Of a DNA stretch of 64,000 bases, positions 1 through 8,999 are shown in pieces. The position numbers and the translations under genes are program-made. The number at the start of each line of letters is the position of its first letter. The first letter of the stretch is position 1. Origin of the DNA: Rhizobium leguminosarum. Its GTDB lineage: Bacteria; Pseudomonadota; Alphaproteobacteria; Rhizobiales; Rhizobiaceae. The stretch lies in contig NZ_LWBS01000121.1 in the NCBI RefSeq assembly GCF_001652265.1, forward strand, positions 1 through 64,000, in the 5' to 3' direction. The notes beneath the pieces were generated by a model that made no database searches, was not told the origin of the DNA, and saw only the letters and a program-made list of their open reading frames with translations.

Positions 1-439
1 GGAGCGGCAATCAGAAGACGATGAAACTCTTGCCAGCGACAATCAACATGATAACTTCGCTCCAACCGCGACATAAGAATCTCATCCAGATTGTCGCTCG
101 CGTCTCATCCTGATCGTCGCGCTATAGAATGCGCCACCATAACGTCAAAACATCGTTGGCTCTGGGTCGGGGCACCTCCTCGACAATATGCGCCGTATTG
201 TTCTGAGGCTTCCCAACGCCGCTTCCAATGGGCCGGGGGATTATGATCGGCATTCGACAGCCTGCTCATTGGAGAGCACGGCCTTCGGCCTCAACGAGAG
301 GACAGCACGGGTGTACCAATCCTCGTCATTGGCAGCGGTTCGAGTGAGGGAGCAATCTTCGGCGCCTATGGTGGGGTCAAACCGTGCTGCGAAACCCAAC
401 TAAAACGTTGAGACGGCTCCCCAGTACTGGCGACGCCGC
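1..439. other. No convincing gene; possible IS-end remnant
   Basis: I see no believable coding region. The first 120 bases hold several near-copies of a short phrase (variants of ATTGTCGCT and CATCCTGATCGTCGC in both orientations), which resembles the internal repeats found near the ends of some insertion sequences. This is a weak impression; no transposase gene accompanies it. The open frame at 188-403 has no ribosome-binding site and no recognisable protein. Confidence 0.3.
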
Positions 440-1147
440 CTAACTCGGCGAGGCGTCAGGCTCACTGGCGGCTCTTTGAATTAAGCGGGCAACCACTTCA
501 GTGCGGTTCTGCGCCTGCAGCTTGCGCATTATGTGTTGCAAATGCATCTTCACCGTATGCCCCGACAAATTGAGTTTTCCTGCAATGACCTTATTTGAAC
601 AGCCGCATTGCAGCTCTGCGAGGACATCCGCTTCCCGGGGAGTGAAATCAGCAATCGCCAAGTACTGCGTCCTGTCATCCAAGCTTTTTTCGGCCTCATT
701 TCTGGCCGGAATATGCTCGCTTGAGCCGTTTGTACCAGCTCCCAATAGCTGCGGGAAAAATGTTCCTCCTGCCAGAACGAGACGAAGACCGGCAAGAGCA
801 ATGTCGACGGGAAGTGAAGTCGAGAAAAAGCCGCGGATGCCCATCTTGAGTGCTTGACGGGCTATGATGGCGTCATCCGTACCTGAGAGCAACGTGACAG
901 GAGCCTCAGGAAAACGTGCGGCAATCGCCGCGAGATCATCACGCAGGCTGGTGCTCTCAATACTTCTGCCGGCCAGACCCAATACAATCAAACGCACCTC
1001 AGTTCCAAGAGCACTATCGAGACTCTCGGTCGAGATCAAATCTATAACGTTCCATCCGCCAAGTTCACGCTCAAGAAGCTTCACCACGGTGGTGCGCGCC
1101 AATGTAGAATGCTCGATGATGATCACAGTTGGTGCATTGCGCCCCAT
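440..1147 (-). CDS. LuxR/FixJ-type response regulator-like transcription factor
   Basis: A 235-residue protein with a C-terminal LuxR-type helix-turn-helix (FTPREADVLAEL, then GCSNKVIAGKLNLSGHTVKMH) preceded by a receiver-like domain of about 130 residues. In the receiver region the strand that normally ends in the phospho-accepting Asp reads VRLIVLGLAG, so that Asp is absent; the protein may act without a kinase. The ATG at 1147 is preferred over a TTG at 1204 that would add 19 residues. It lies upstream of the glycine-rich/type I secretion locus and could regulate it, but that is inference from position only. Confidence 0.8.
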   Translation of the reverse strand: MGRNAPTVIIIEHSTLARTTVVKLLERELGGWNVIDLISTESLDSALGTEVRLIVLGLAGRSIESTSLRDDLAAIAARFPEAPVTLLSGTDDAIIARQALKMGIRGFFSTSLPVDIALAGLRLVLAGGTFFPQLLGAGTNGSSEHIPARNEAEKSLDDRTQYLAIADFTPREADVLAELQCGCSNKVIAGKLNLSGHTVKMHLQHIMRKLQAQNRTEVVARLIQRAASEPDASPS

Positions 1148-2001
1148 ACGACGCCTAGTTCCAGTAATGTCGGACACTTGCGTGCTCCCCACGAATATTT
1201 GCAACGCAACAGCTATTCATATTATTCCTGTTCTCATTACATGTCATGATAAAAAGTGAGTGTAATTCAGATATTAATAGTCTGATCTCTCATGATAATT
1301 CTTATAGTCTATAAGATATCAACGATAGATAACTGGTCTTGCAGAGAACATTTAAGAGATTTTTCATGACGTCTTGCTGGTTCGACTTGTCGCTGCAGAC
1401 TTTCCAGCCTTCGCCGAATTCACGTGCGGCAAGCGGGTCAACAAAGCTTTCAAAGGCATTGAAAAGGCAACCAATCTGCTACAGACCCATTTCGGAAAGC
1501 GCCATTGGATATGACGAACTGCCAATCGGCTCGGCTTTGTTTCCATATCTCAATTCAAAGCAGTCGCAGACCCGACAGCAAAACGACAAACGCGAAAGGC
1601 AACAAAAGCCTGAGATCGCTGACTACCCGTTATGATTAGTAAAACTGTGCTCCAATGACGCCTTAATACCAGTTAGCATTGTTCTCCCGCAGGCAGCACT
1701 GCGCCGGCACCGACCGATAGCGGCCGGAGGTCACGGCCCCTGGCGGCCGAAATCGGCGACAATGCGGATGAGGTCATTGTGGAATGTTCGGGATCTCAGT
1801 GAGCCCGCCGTTCAGTGCCATGTCGGCCCAAGGAGCCGAATGCCGGGCGGAGGAAACAATTCAACACATGGCTTGAAAGATCGCACGAAGAACGGTTTCG
1901 TGCAGTTGAGCCTCTGCAATGCAAGCTGGGATTCTATCCCTGGAGAATGATGCCGAAAACTGTGAGCGGTTTTCGGCGACCCGGCTTAAAATCATCCTGC
2001 T
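1148..2001. other. Long intergenic region without a supported gene
   Basis: About 850 bases without a convincing coding region. Bases 1230-1340 are AT-rich and probably contain the promoter of the leftward LuxR-type gene. Around 1390-1510 one forward frame gives an alanine- and phenylalanine-containing stretch (AEFTCGKRVNKAFKGIEKA) that looks like a decayed fragment of a former gene, which I cannot identify. The right end contains the palindrome at 1952-1977. Confidence 0.4.
1952..1977. repeat. Rhizobial intergenic palindrome
   Basis: Nine-base inverted repeat GCCGAAAAC / GTTTTCGGC with an 8-base loop, just downstream of the leftward glycine-rich gene. The wording resembles a palindrome family common between genes in Rhizobium genomes (a second, longer relative is at 9229-9327). 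It could also serve as an mRNA 3' end structure, but no T-tract follows on the minus strand. Confidence 0.5.
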
Positions 2002-3090
2002 CTAGCTATGCATGAAGGCCAGAATGTCATCTACGAGAGCCGAATGGGCGTCGGTGAGGTTGCCTTCTCCGCCGTGACCCGCGATGCCGGCCAACTGGAG
2101 CGCATGTTGGTCATAGAGAACATGATCGATCTGTTGGGCGTCCGCCGTACCGCCGGCGGGAACGGCAATGTTGATTGGATGGAAATAACCGAAATTGACA
2201 TCGACCATGCTGCCGGACGACGATCCTGCCCCGTCACCGCCGCCCGCGTGGTTGCCGGTGAAAATCGTGTCTGACGACAGGTTGAAGCCACCGCCATTGC
2301 CGCCGATGCCTGCGATCTGCACAGCGCCCTGATCGAAAATGACATTGTTTGTCTGGTGGGCCTCCGCCGAGCCGCCCGCGGCGCCGATGGCGATGTTGAT
2401 CGGCGAGAAGATGGCGATACTCACGTCGACCATAGTGCCGACGAAATATCCATCGCCGCCATGACCTGCATAAAAGTCGCCGGTCAATGTGAGCGCGGTT
2501 CCAGGGCTCATCGACGGGCCATGGCTCGCGACGTTATGGTCTCCGCCCGAGCCGCCCATGCCGCCGATCTGGGTTGCGCCCTGCAGGAACAGGGCGTTGT
2601 TCGATTGCTCGGCGTGAGCCGTCGCGCCGGGGCCTGCAGCCACAGCAGTATTCACGGGAGCAAACAGTGCGACTTCGGTGCTCACGAGTCCGCCGTAGAA
2701 AAGCCCACTGCCCCCGGTGCCGGCATGATTGGCGCCATCGCCGCTGCCGACGGCAACATTCCCGCTTCCGCCATTCCCGCCTATCCCGGCCATTTCGGTG
2801 GGATGCTGATTGATGAGCCCATCGTTGCCCTGGAAAGCGTCGGCACCCGAATGAGGTCCCGCAATGGCGGCATTGGACGGCATGAAGACGGCCAATGAAT
2901 TGCTGCTGATCACGCCTTCGCTTATCCCGTCACCACCGCTGCCGGCTGAATTAGAGCTCGGACCGGAAGCGACATCCAATGGAAGCCAAGTCGGCACCAG
3001 CGCCAGATGTCCCGCGGCCACATTGGAGGCGAGGTGTTGATCAGTGCCCGCCTTGGGCAAGTCTTCCAATAAGGAACGAGTTTCCGCCAT
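2002..3090 (-). CDS. Glycine-rich tandem-repeat protein, candidate type I secretion substrate
   Basis: A 362-residue, glycine/alanine-rich protein without a signal peptide. From about residue 65 it is built of four imperfect tandem units of about 75 residues; each has an F-x-P-x-N segment, an A-x-A-x-Q segment, a Q-x-A-x-Q(I/L) segment and ends in AGIGGNGG or a variant, followed by an Asn-rich turn. The same ending (ILAGVGGNGGNGN) occurs in the protein encoded divergently at 3711-4283, next to a type I exporter, so export by that system is a reasonable inference. Start ATG 3090 follows a GGAG box. I do not recognise the family; composition is like PE-PGRS-type annotations, but homology to those is not implied. 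Confidence 0.7.
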   Translation of the reverse strand: MAETRSLLEDLPKAGTDQHLASNVAAGHLALVPTWLPLDVASGPSSNSAGSGGDGISEGVISSNSLAVFMPSNAAIAGPHSGADAFQGNDGLINQHPTEMAGIGGNGGSGNVAVGSGDGANHAGTGGSGLFYGGLVSTEVALFAPVNTAVAAGPGATAHAEQSNNALFLQGATQIGGMGGSGGDHNVASHGPSMSPGTALTLTGDFYAGHGGDGYFVGTMVDVSIAIFSPINIAIGAAGGSAEAHQTNNVIFDQGAVQIAGIGGNGGGFNLSSDTIFTGNHAGGGDGAGSSSGSMVDVNFGYFHPINIAVPAGGTADAQQIDHVLYDQHALQLAGIAGHGGEGNLTDAHSALVDDILAFMHS

Positions 3091-3710
3091 TACCGTCTCC
3101 ATTCCGCCGTCAACCACACATCCACCGAGCGTGCGGCGCCATGCAGCCTGAATAGTTCAGGCATTGTGCCTCTGAACGGAAGAAAAGCGGAGCCTGCAAT
3201 TCGTCTACATCCGGTCGTCTAGGATTGTAGCCGTTTGGCTGTCATGACCGCAGCGCCCGTTGTGCGAGTTTGCGAGCACCCAATCCCCGTTTGGGTTAGA
3301 GGCCCTACATCTTGCACCCTCGTTCTCGCGGCGGCTCATGAACGCTTTTCGGCTCCAAGCGGGGGTCTCCTCCGCCAAACGCAGCCTGATCAGAACCCCG
3401 GAATGCAGCCGGTTCGCTTGGGCGGCCGTTGTTTCGAAAAGCGGCGTCGTTTCGACGAGGGCCCAGGCATGATCATGACCATGCCATCCGGCCTCAAATC
3501 ACTTCGTACTAATCAAAAATAACGCTCCGTCACCTGCAAGTATACATCCGAAGGAACATCACCGAATATCTAGATAGTTCACAGATTAAATCGCAGGCAG
3601 TATTTGATCGCGGTTGTATTGGCTGGCGGTGACATGCTGGATACCCACGCCATAGGGGAAAGCCGCAAAAAAACTAGCTCGCAAGAAACCAACTAGAAGG
3701 AGTGACATCA
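3091..3710. other. Divergent intergenic region between two glycine-rich genes
   Basis: About 620 bases separating two diverging genes of the same protein family, so it should contain both promoters. No tRNA, strong terminator or clear operator was recognised. The forward frame at 3235-3522 lacks a ribosome-binding site and recognisable content and is not called. Bases 3530-3620 are AT-rich; a good Shine-Dalgarno sequence (AGAAGGAG) stands at 3695-3702. Confidence 0.4.
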
Positions 3711-4283
3711 ATGCCTATTCCACAAATATCTGACACGATTCACCTCAACAACCCGGATGCGGGTGACGCGAATGCCGGCAACGGCGGTAATGGTTACAAT
3801 CATGGGGACATTGACTACAACCCGGTAGCCTATGTCACCCCTGTGCAAACGGTCGACGGGGCATCTACCCATCTGCACAACGGCGATCATGTTTGGCAGA
3901 CGGCAGATTGGGACGCCGGCGGTGGCGGACCCGGTGGCTTCAGCCAGGCCCAGAACGGCTTCCTGGCATCGCTCACCAGCGGCGCCGGCGGCGCGGGCGG
4001 AAACGCTCACTCCAACGGTGATCAAGAAAACACGAGCGGCGGCGACACGGCTACGGTGAATGCGGCTACGACCGCAACACAATATACGCAGCTCGTGGCC
4101 GATCAGCATGCCACCATCCTCGCAGGCGTCGGCGGCAACGGCGGCAACGGAAACAACGCTCTGGGCGGCGATATCTCGTCAGCTCTGGTTCACACGGATC
4201 CCGAAACGACGACGGTGAACAATTCTCTCGATCACTTCATAAACGCCTTCGGCCATATCGACGTCGACCATCTCGGCTCATGA
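3711..4283 (+). CDS. Glycine/asparagine-rich protein, candidate cargo of the adjacent exporter
   Basis: A 190-residue, acidic, Gly/Asn/Asp-rich protein with no signal peptide and almost no long hydrophobic segment. It has a GNGGNGYN block near the N-terminus, a GGGGPGG / GAGGAGGNA block in the middle and ADQHATILAGVGGNGGNGN near the C-terminus, the last matching the repeat ends of the protein at 2002-3090. The start at 3711 has AGAAGGAG nine bases upstream. It ends 104 bases before the exporter ATPase gene and on the same strand, as usual for substrates of PrsDE-like type I systems. Function after export is unknown. Confidence 0.75.
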   Translation: MPIPQISDTIHLNNPDAGDANAGNGGNGYNHGDIDYNPVAYVTPVQTVDGASTHLHNGDHVWQTADWDAGGGGPGGFSQAQNGFLASLTSGAGGAGGNAHSNGDQENTSGGDTATVNAATTATQYTQLVADQHATILAGVGGNGGNGNNALGGDISSALVHTDPETTTVNNSLDHFINAFGHIDVDHLGS

Positions 4284-4386
4284 ACTCAGACTCTGAGGGT
4301 CGCCGGTTTCGGCTGGCGACCCTCCTGAATTGCTGAAACCAGCACGCAGTCCTTTCTCGTCAGTATCAATGCAGCGAGATCTGGTA

Positions 4387-6102
4387 ATGACAACGATTTC
4401 CATAAAGCCACCGCGCCCGCCGACGCAGCTTGTTGTTGCGCTCCGGGCTTGTGCCGGAGCCTTCGGGTTGGTCTTCCTCTACAGCTGCGGCTATAATCTC
4501 TTTCTTCTGGCGCCTTCCATCTATCTCCTGCAGATCTATGACAGGGTCCTGTCGAGCCGAAGCGCTGATACGCTCCTGATGCTGACGATGATCATCGCCA
4601 TCGGCGTGGTGATCGGGTCCACGCTGGATATCGTGCGCAGGGCAGCTCTTTCGCGCATCGGCAGTTGGCTGGACCACAGGCTACGGCCCCTGGTGCTGAC
4701 AGCATCGTTCGAATATGCCGCTCGCGCCGATACTGGAGGCGCCACGGAATGCTACAGGGACCTTGCCGCACTACGCCAGTTCCTCGATTCACCGGCTAGC
4801 TCGCTCTTTTTTGATGTCCCCTGGGCACCGGTATTCCTGTTCCTGCTCTTTCTTGTTCATCCGCTGCTTGGGACCATCGGTCTTCTGAGCGCAGTTGCAC
4901 TTCTACTGTTTGCGTTCCTGACGGAACTGGCGACACGCGAGCCGCTTGCCCACGCCAATCTTGCCCTTTCGAGGAGCTATATCCGATTTGCGACCGCCCT
5001 CAGAAACATCGAGGTGATCCGGGCAATGGGCATGCAGGATGGCGCAGCGCTGATCGTCTATCGCGATGCGGAAATGGCAAGAAGGGCGCAGGACATCGCA
5101 ATGCATCGGACGGAGATCATTCTTGGTTTCTCCAAATCGATCCGCACACTCGCGCAGATCCTGATGATGGGATCCGCTACATGGCTGGTGCTCGTGAACA
5201 ACGGCAGTGCCGGAATTATCTTCGTTGCAAGCCTGCTGCTCGGGCGTGGGCTTGCACCAATCGAGGGCGCAATAGGTGCATGGCGCTCCTTTACGTTTGC
5301 GCGCAATGCCTTCAATCGCTTGAACAGAATGCTGATATCAGTTGCATCTGAACACGATGCCCGAATGGTGCCGCTACCGGAACCCAATGGCCTCGTTCTC
5401 GATAACGTCAGCTATATCAAGCCATTCGCCAATCAGCCGATATTGACAGGCATCACATTGCGCCTCGCGCCCGGCGATTGCATAGCGCTCATCGGTCCTT
5501 CGGGATCAGGGAAATCGACACTCGGTCGCGTCATAGCAGGCGTTGTGCAAGCAACGAGCGGATGCGCTCTTCTCGGCGGGGTCGATATCTCGGCTCTGCG
5601 CCTTTGCGGGGGGACCCGCCACGTCGGATATCTGCCGCAAGACATCGAACTTTTCGGCGGAGCGATCAAGGATGTGATCGGCCGGTTGGACGGAGGAGAT
5701 CCCGGCAAAGCGATCGACGCCGCGAAGCTGGTTGGGTTGCACGAAGCGATCATGCGGCTGCCGCAGGGCTACGAGACCGATATCGGTGAAGGTGGAAACC
5801 TGCTCCTTCGAGCTCAGCGTCAACAGCTGGGACTGGCACGGGCGGCCTATGGAAATCCGTCTCTGATCGTTCTCGACGATCCGAATTCGAGCCTGGATTA
5901 TGACGGCGAACGCATGCTGTTCACGGCAATCGAGCGCATGAAATCCAGGGGGATGACTGTCGTTATCATAACTCACCGGATGGGGATCCTGCCGGTCACC
6001 AACAAGATTGCCATCATGCGTGATGGAACTGTGGCTGCCGTCGGCGACAGCGAGCGGATTTACGAAACCTATCTTCAACCACCGTCTCGAACAGGAACGT
6101 AG
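4387..6102 (+). CDS. Type I secretion system permease/ATPase (PrsD-like)
   Basis: Inner-membrane ABC exporter of 571 residues, the usual length of the PrsD/AprD/HasD group: an N-terminal six-helix membrane domain (about residues 30-310) and a C-terminal nucleotide-binding domain with Walker A GPSGSGKST, a Q-loop (YLPQD) and H-loop (ITHR). Two features are abnormal: the ABC signature, normally LSGGQ, reads LLRAQ, and the Walker B segment ends LDDP where LDEP is usual. It should power export of a C-terminal-signal substrate through an HlyD-type adaptor (encoded next) and a TolC-like pore (not here). A TTG start at 4330 and ATG at 4369 are alternatives. Confidence 0.9.
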   Translation: MTTISIKPPRPPTQLVVALRACAGAFGLVFLYSCGYNLFLLAPSIYLLQIYDRVLSSRSADTLLMLTMIIAIGVVIGSTLDIVRRAALSRIGSWLDHRLRPLVLTASFEYAARADTGGATECYRDLAALRQFLDSPASSLFFDVPWAPVFLFLLFLVHPLLGTIGLLSAVALLLFAFLTELATREPLAHANLALSRSYIRFATALRNIEVIRAMGMQDGAALIVYRDAEMARRAQDIAMHRTEIILGFSKSIRTLAQILMMGSATWLVLVNNGSAGIIFVASLLLGRGLAPIEGAIGAWRSFTFARNAFNRLNRMLISVASEHDARMVPLPEPNGLVLDNVSYIKPFANQPILTGITLRLAPGDCIALIGPSGSGKSTLGRVIAGVVQATSGCALLGGVDISALRLCGGTRHVGYLPQDIELFGGAIKDVIGRLDGGDPGKAIDAAKLVGLHEAIMRLPQGYETDIGEGGNLLLRAQRQQLGLARAAYGNPSLIVLDDPNSSLDYDGERMLFTAIERMKSRGMTVVIITHRMGILPVTNKIAIMRDGTVAAVGDSERIYETYLQPPSRTGT

Positions 6103-6116
6103 GGAGAAACGCTGCC

Positions 6117-7562
6117 ATGGCCCTTGTTCAACTGGACGCAACGCCGACGAGATTTTCAAATTCGTCAAGGACGGGTCAGCAGTTGGTTCAACGATCGATA
6201 GCGACGGCCAGGCAACAGACGGCCTATTTGCCAGTGATCGAGTCGAAGCAGCGCGGACCCGCCCTCCCTTCGCCCATGCCGGGGCTCAGAGGCGTTGTCT
6301 GGACGGGGAACCTGTTGATCCTGGTCTTCATAGCCGGATTGGGAATCTGGTCGGTTCTGGCGCCGCTGCAAAGCGCTGCAATTGCATCAGGCGTTATCGA
6401 ACCGGAGTCCAGCCGCAAGACCATTCAGCATCTGGAGGGCGGAATTGTCCGACGGATACTCGTCAAAAACGGCGATGCGGTCATGGCCGGACAAATCGTG
6501 ATAGAACTTGACGATACGAAATCTCGCTCGGAGCGCGACAGCATTCAAGGGCAACTTTGGGACGCCGAAGGAAGCCGCGCCCGCCTGCTTGCGGAGCAGA
6601 CGGGCGGCGACCGTGTCGCCTATCCTGAGGATCTCGGGGCAGCAATGGATAAATATCCCTCGGTCAGCGCGATTCTGATCGGGCAACAGAAAATCTTCGA
6701 AGCCCGTCGCCGAGTCATGCAGGCGGAAATTCAGATCGGCAATGAAAAAATCGCGCAGGTGCGGCAGGAAATCGTCGGGCTTGGCGCGCAGAAGGCGGCA
6801 CTGGCCAACAGAGCCGCAATCTCGCAGGAAGAACTGGATCAGGTTACGGTCCTTGCCGCCAAGGGACTGGAACGAAGGAGCAGGCTTCTCAACCTCGAGC
6901 GCGAAAAAGCAGACCTTGACGGCCAGCAGGGCCAAGTCGAGGCACAGATCTCTCGCGCCTACCAGGTGATCAGCGAGTCGCAGGCCGATCTCGCAAAGCT
7001 TGAGAGCGACCGGTTGAGCGAAGTCGCCCAAGGCATGCGCGATACGGAAAGCAGGATCATGCAATTGCGCGAGCGCCTGCGGGCGATCGACGACCAACTT
7101 TCAAGGACCGATATCCGGGCTCCCGAAGATGGGACAATCATGAACCTGCGCATCCACACATCAGGTGGCGTGATCGGCGCGGGTGAACCGCTCGTCGATC
7201 TTCTGCCACGCTCCGATCGCCTGATTGTGTCTGCCCACGTCAGGCCGGAAGACATCAATCTCGTCCATGCGGGGCTGGAGGCACAGGTTCACCTCCTTCC
7301 ATACAATCAGCGGCGCGTTCCACTCCTGAAGGGTCGGGTCGAGTATGTTTCAGCAGACCGTCTCATCGATGCGCAGAGCGGCCAGCCCTACTTTGCCGCG
7401 ACGATCCGTGTAACCGACGAGCGGTTGGCGAAAATGAAAGATGTCGAGTTGGTCGCCGGCATGCCCGCACAGGCACTGATCGAAACCGGCAAAAGCAGCG
7501 TGGCGCTCTATGCTGTCAGACCACTCCTCGACAGTTTCAACAGAGCATTTCGCGAGGACTGA
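6117..7562 (+). CDS. HlyD-family membrane fusion protein of type I secretion (PrsE-like)
   Basis: Periplasmic adaptor of 481 residues linking the ABC exporter to an outer-membrane channel. One membrane helix at about residues 62-85 follows a cytoplasmic N-terminus; then the typical start of the family (GVIEPESSRKTIQHLEGG), a long coiled-coil hairpin (about 130-330) and a C-terminal beta domain (DIRAPEDGTIMNL, beta-barrel after 360). GGGAGAA stands before the ATG and the gene begins 15 bases after the ATPase gene, so the two form an operon. No TolC-like gene is present; a shared one elsewhere in the genome would be needed. Confidence 0.92.
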   Translation: MALVQLDATPTRFSNSSRTGQQLVQRSIATARQQTAYLPVIESKQRGPALPSPMPGLRGVVWTGNLLILVFIAGLGIWSVLAPLQSAAIASGVIEPESSRKTIQHLEGGIVRRILVKNGDAVMAGQIVIELDDTKSRSERDSIQGQLWDAEGSRARLLAEQTGGDRVAYPEDLGAAMDKYPSVSAILIGQQKIFEARRRVMQAEIQIGNEKIAQVRQEIVGLGAQKAALANRAAISQEELDQVTVLAAKGLERRSRLLNLEREKADLDGQQGQVEAQISRAYQVISESQADLAKLESDRLSEVAQGMRDTESRIMQLRERLRAIDDQLSRTDIRAPEDGTIMNLRIHTSGGVIGAGEPLVDLLPRSDRLIVSAHVRPEDINLVHAGLEAQVHLLPYNQRRVPLLKGRVEYVSADRLIDAQSGQPYFAATIRVTDERLAKMKDVELVAGMPAQALIETGKSSVALYAVRPLLDSFNRAFRED

Positions 7563-7569
7563 GACCGTG

Positions 7570-7848
7570 ATGGGCAAACGAAAATTCGACGACGACCAGA
7601 TTGCCGGTATTCTGAAGGAGCACCAAGCCGGAGTGACGGTGGCAGATGTTTGCCACAAGCACGGTATCAGCGAGCCGACCTTCTATCGGTGGCAATCCTT
7701 GCAGGTCGGAAATGTCGGTCTCCATGCCAAAAGATTGAGAGCACTGGAGGAAGAGAACCAGAAGCTCAAGAAGCTTTTGGCCGAATCCATGCTCTCGGCG
7801 GCAACACTGAGCGAGATGCTGGCGAAGACATTGAAAGGGCGACACTAA
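7570..7848 (+). pseudogene. IS3-family transposase OrfA, orphan/truncated
   Basis: The first 75 residues are a typical IS3-group OrfA helix-turn-helix and leucine-zipper region (MGKRKFDDDQIAGILKEH, then HGISEPTFYRWQ, then LEEENQKLKKLLAE). The usual end (after LLAE..ML) is replaced by an unrelated tail and no OrfB with a DDE catalytic core follows, so the element is broken. It starts 7 bases after the HlyD-type gene. The bases up to about 8000 may be further debris. Confidence 0.7.
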
Positions 7849-8008
7849 CCTCTATACAGAGGGGGTGTTGGCCGCCTTTCAGGCCCCGTAGATCTGGAGC
7901 GCGCCATCATATTTTTGGACGAGGGAGCCTTCCCAGTGGGAGCAAAGGGATATGGCTCGAAAAGTACCAAGCTCTATCACAACGCGGCCGCCTTGGGATG
8001 CGTATGCA

Positions 8009-8356
8009 TCAAGCCACATCGTCAAGGTCGACGTCCAGCGCGCTGGCGATCGACCTGAGTGCGTCCAGGGAGCCCTCCTTCTTTCCGGTCTCGATTTCGG
8101 AAAGATAGGGCTGGGAGAGCCCGGACTTTTCAGCCAACTCCTTGATGCTCATGCCGCGATGCTTACGGAACACCCGGACAGGATCTTCGCCGGCGATCAG
8201 CGCCTTGACGACGTCTTCAGGCCAGGTCTCTTCGCCACCGTCGATACGCGCCTTTGCGGCACGCGCCTCGCTGATGTCGACAAGGTCCTGATAGTCGTCT
8301 TCGGAAAGCAGCACGTACCCCTTGCCGTCGATGGTCAGTTTCTGGATTTCACCCAT
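8009..8356 (-). CDS. Antitoxin with C-terminal Xre-type helix-turn-helix
   Basis: A 115-residue protein: an N-terminal half resembling Phd/RelB-like antitoxin segments (YVLLSEDDYQDLVDI) and a C-terminal Xre helix-turn-helix at about residues 60-112 (KHRGMSIKELAEKSGL, QPYLSEIETGKK). It would neutralise the RelE-like product of the gene just upstream and repress their shared promoter. The toxin gene lies first and ends 9 bases before this start, as in HigBA-style pairs. The reading frame looks intact although the toxin does not. Confidence 0.85.
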   Translation of the reverse strand: MGEIQKLTIDGKGYVLLSEDDYQDLVDISEARAAKARIDGGEETWPEDVVKALIAGEDPVRVFRKHRGMSIKELAEKSGLSQPYLSEIETGKKEGSLDALRSIASALDVDLDDVA

Positions 8357-8365
8357 GGTGGTCTC

Positions 8366-8593
8366 CTATTCGTCATAGACATCGCCGCGTGGGCCGGCCT
8401 TGATAACGAGGACCTGCATGGTCTGATGTCGATGATGACGCGGTCCTGCCCGACACGAATTCGAAAAAAAATCGCTGCCTTGCAGCTTCTTGAGATCGAC
8501 CGTCTCGCCGTCGGCGACGATCGCCGCGGCGCGCTTCGGCTGCGTCTTGCGGAGCGCCTTCGCGGCGGCCTTGCTGTAGGCGATCTTTTTCAT
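8366..8593 (-). pseudogene. RelE-family toxin, degraded by two small frame changes
   Basis: Begins like a RelE/ParE mRNA-interferase (MKKIAYSKAAAKALRKTQPK) and ends like one (MQVLVIKAGPRGDVYDE), but the middle is wrong. At an eight-base T run (plus strand 8464-8471, AAAAAAAA) the frame slips: with one T fewer the sequence reads FFRIRVGQDRVIID, the expected core. About 20 bases later a second change restores the original frame. A segment of roughly 15 residues before KKLQG also seems missing. The product would lack the conserved central strands, so the toxin is probably dead. A sequencing error in the homopolymer alone would not explain all three changes. Confidence 0.75.
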
Positions 8594-8602
8594 GAGTCAA
8601 AT

Positions 8603-8653
8603 ATAGCTGATAGCTATTTATTTTGCAGCGATAATATCGCCATTGGCGATATT
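8603..8653. promoter_or_regulatory. Two palindromes, likely operators of the toxin-antitoxin promoter
   Basis: Immediately upstream of the toxin start lie ATAGCT-gat-AGCTAT (8603-8617; three-base spacer 'ATC/GAT') and AATATCGCC-ATT-GGCGATATT (8633-8653). Autoregulation by antitoxin binding to such palindromes is the rule for toxin-antitoxin operons; assignment here is by position. Confidence 0.55.
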
Positions 8654-8744
8654 TGCGAAATTATGCAGGTTCTTTCGATCGGATGCCCGCGCACATCGAT
8701 GATGTGGATATAAAAAAATACAATGAAAACAACGTTGATAGCAG

Positions 8745-8820
8745 TGGTGCCCAGGACCGGAATCGAACCAGTGACACGCGGATTTTCAATCCGCTGCTCT
8801 ACCAACTGAGCTACCTGGGC
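8745..8820 (-). tRNA. tRNA-Phe (GAA)
   Basis: A full 76-base cloverleaf with encoded CCA: acceptor GCCCAGG pairing with CCTGGGC, D-arm AGCTCAGTTGGTAGAGC, anticodon loop with GAA flanked by GCGGAT/ATCCGC, T-arm GGTTCGATTCC. It is 180 bases downstream of yacG on the same strand. Confidence 0.97.
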
Positions 8821-8999
8821 TAACCTGCTTCCGCTGGTCCCTTTCAGAAAAGGAACCGCGGGGCCTTGGTTCACCCCGGAAGCGAGCGGGGTTATAGCAT
8901 CTTGTTCGCCCATGGCAAGCGTCAAATGACTCTTTTTTGACGGTCTTGGCGGCTTTGCGGATTCATGAGGAAAAATAAGAGCTTCGCGGGCGGAAATCT

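Noticed and set aside
2356..2898. 180-codon plus-strand frame
   Set aside because: Antisense to the glycine-rich repeat gene, no ribosome-binding site; His/Arg-rich shadow.
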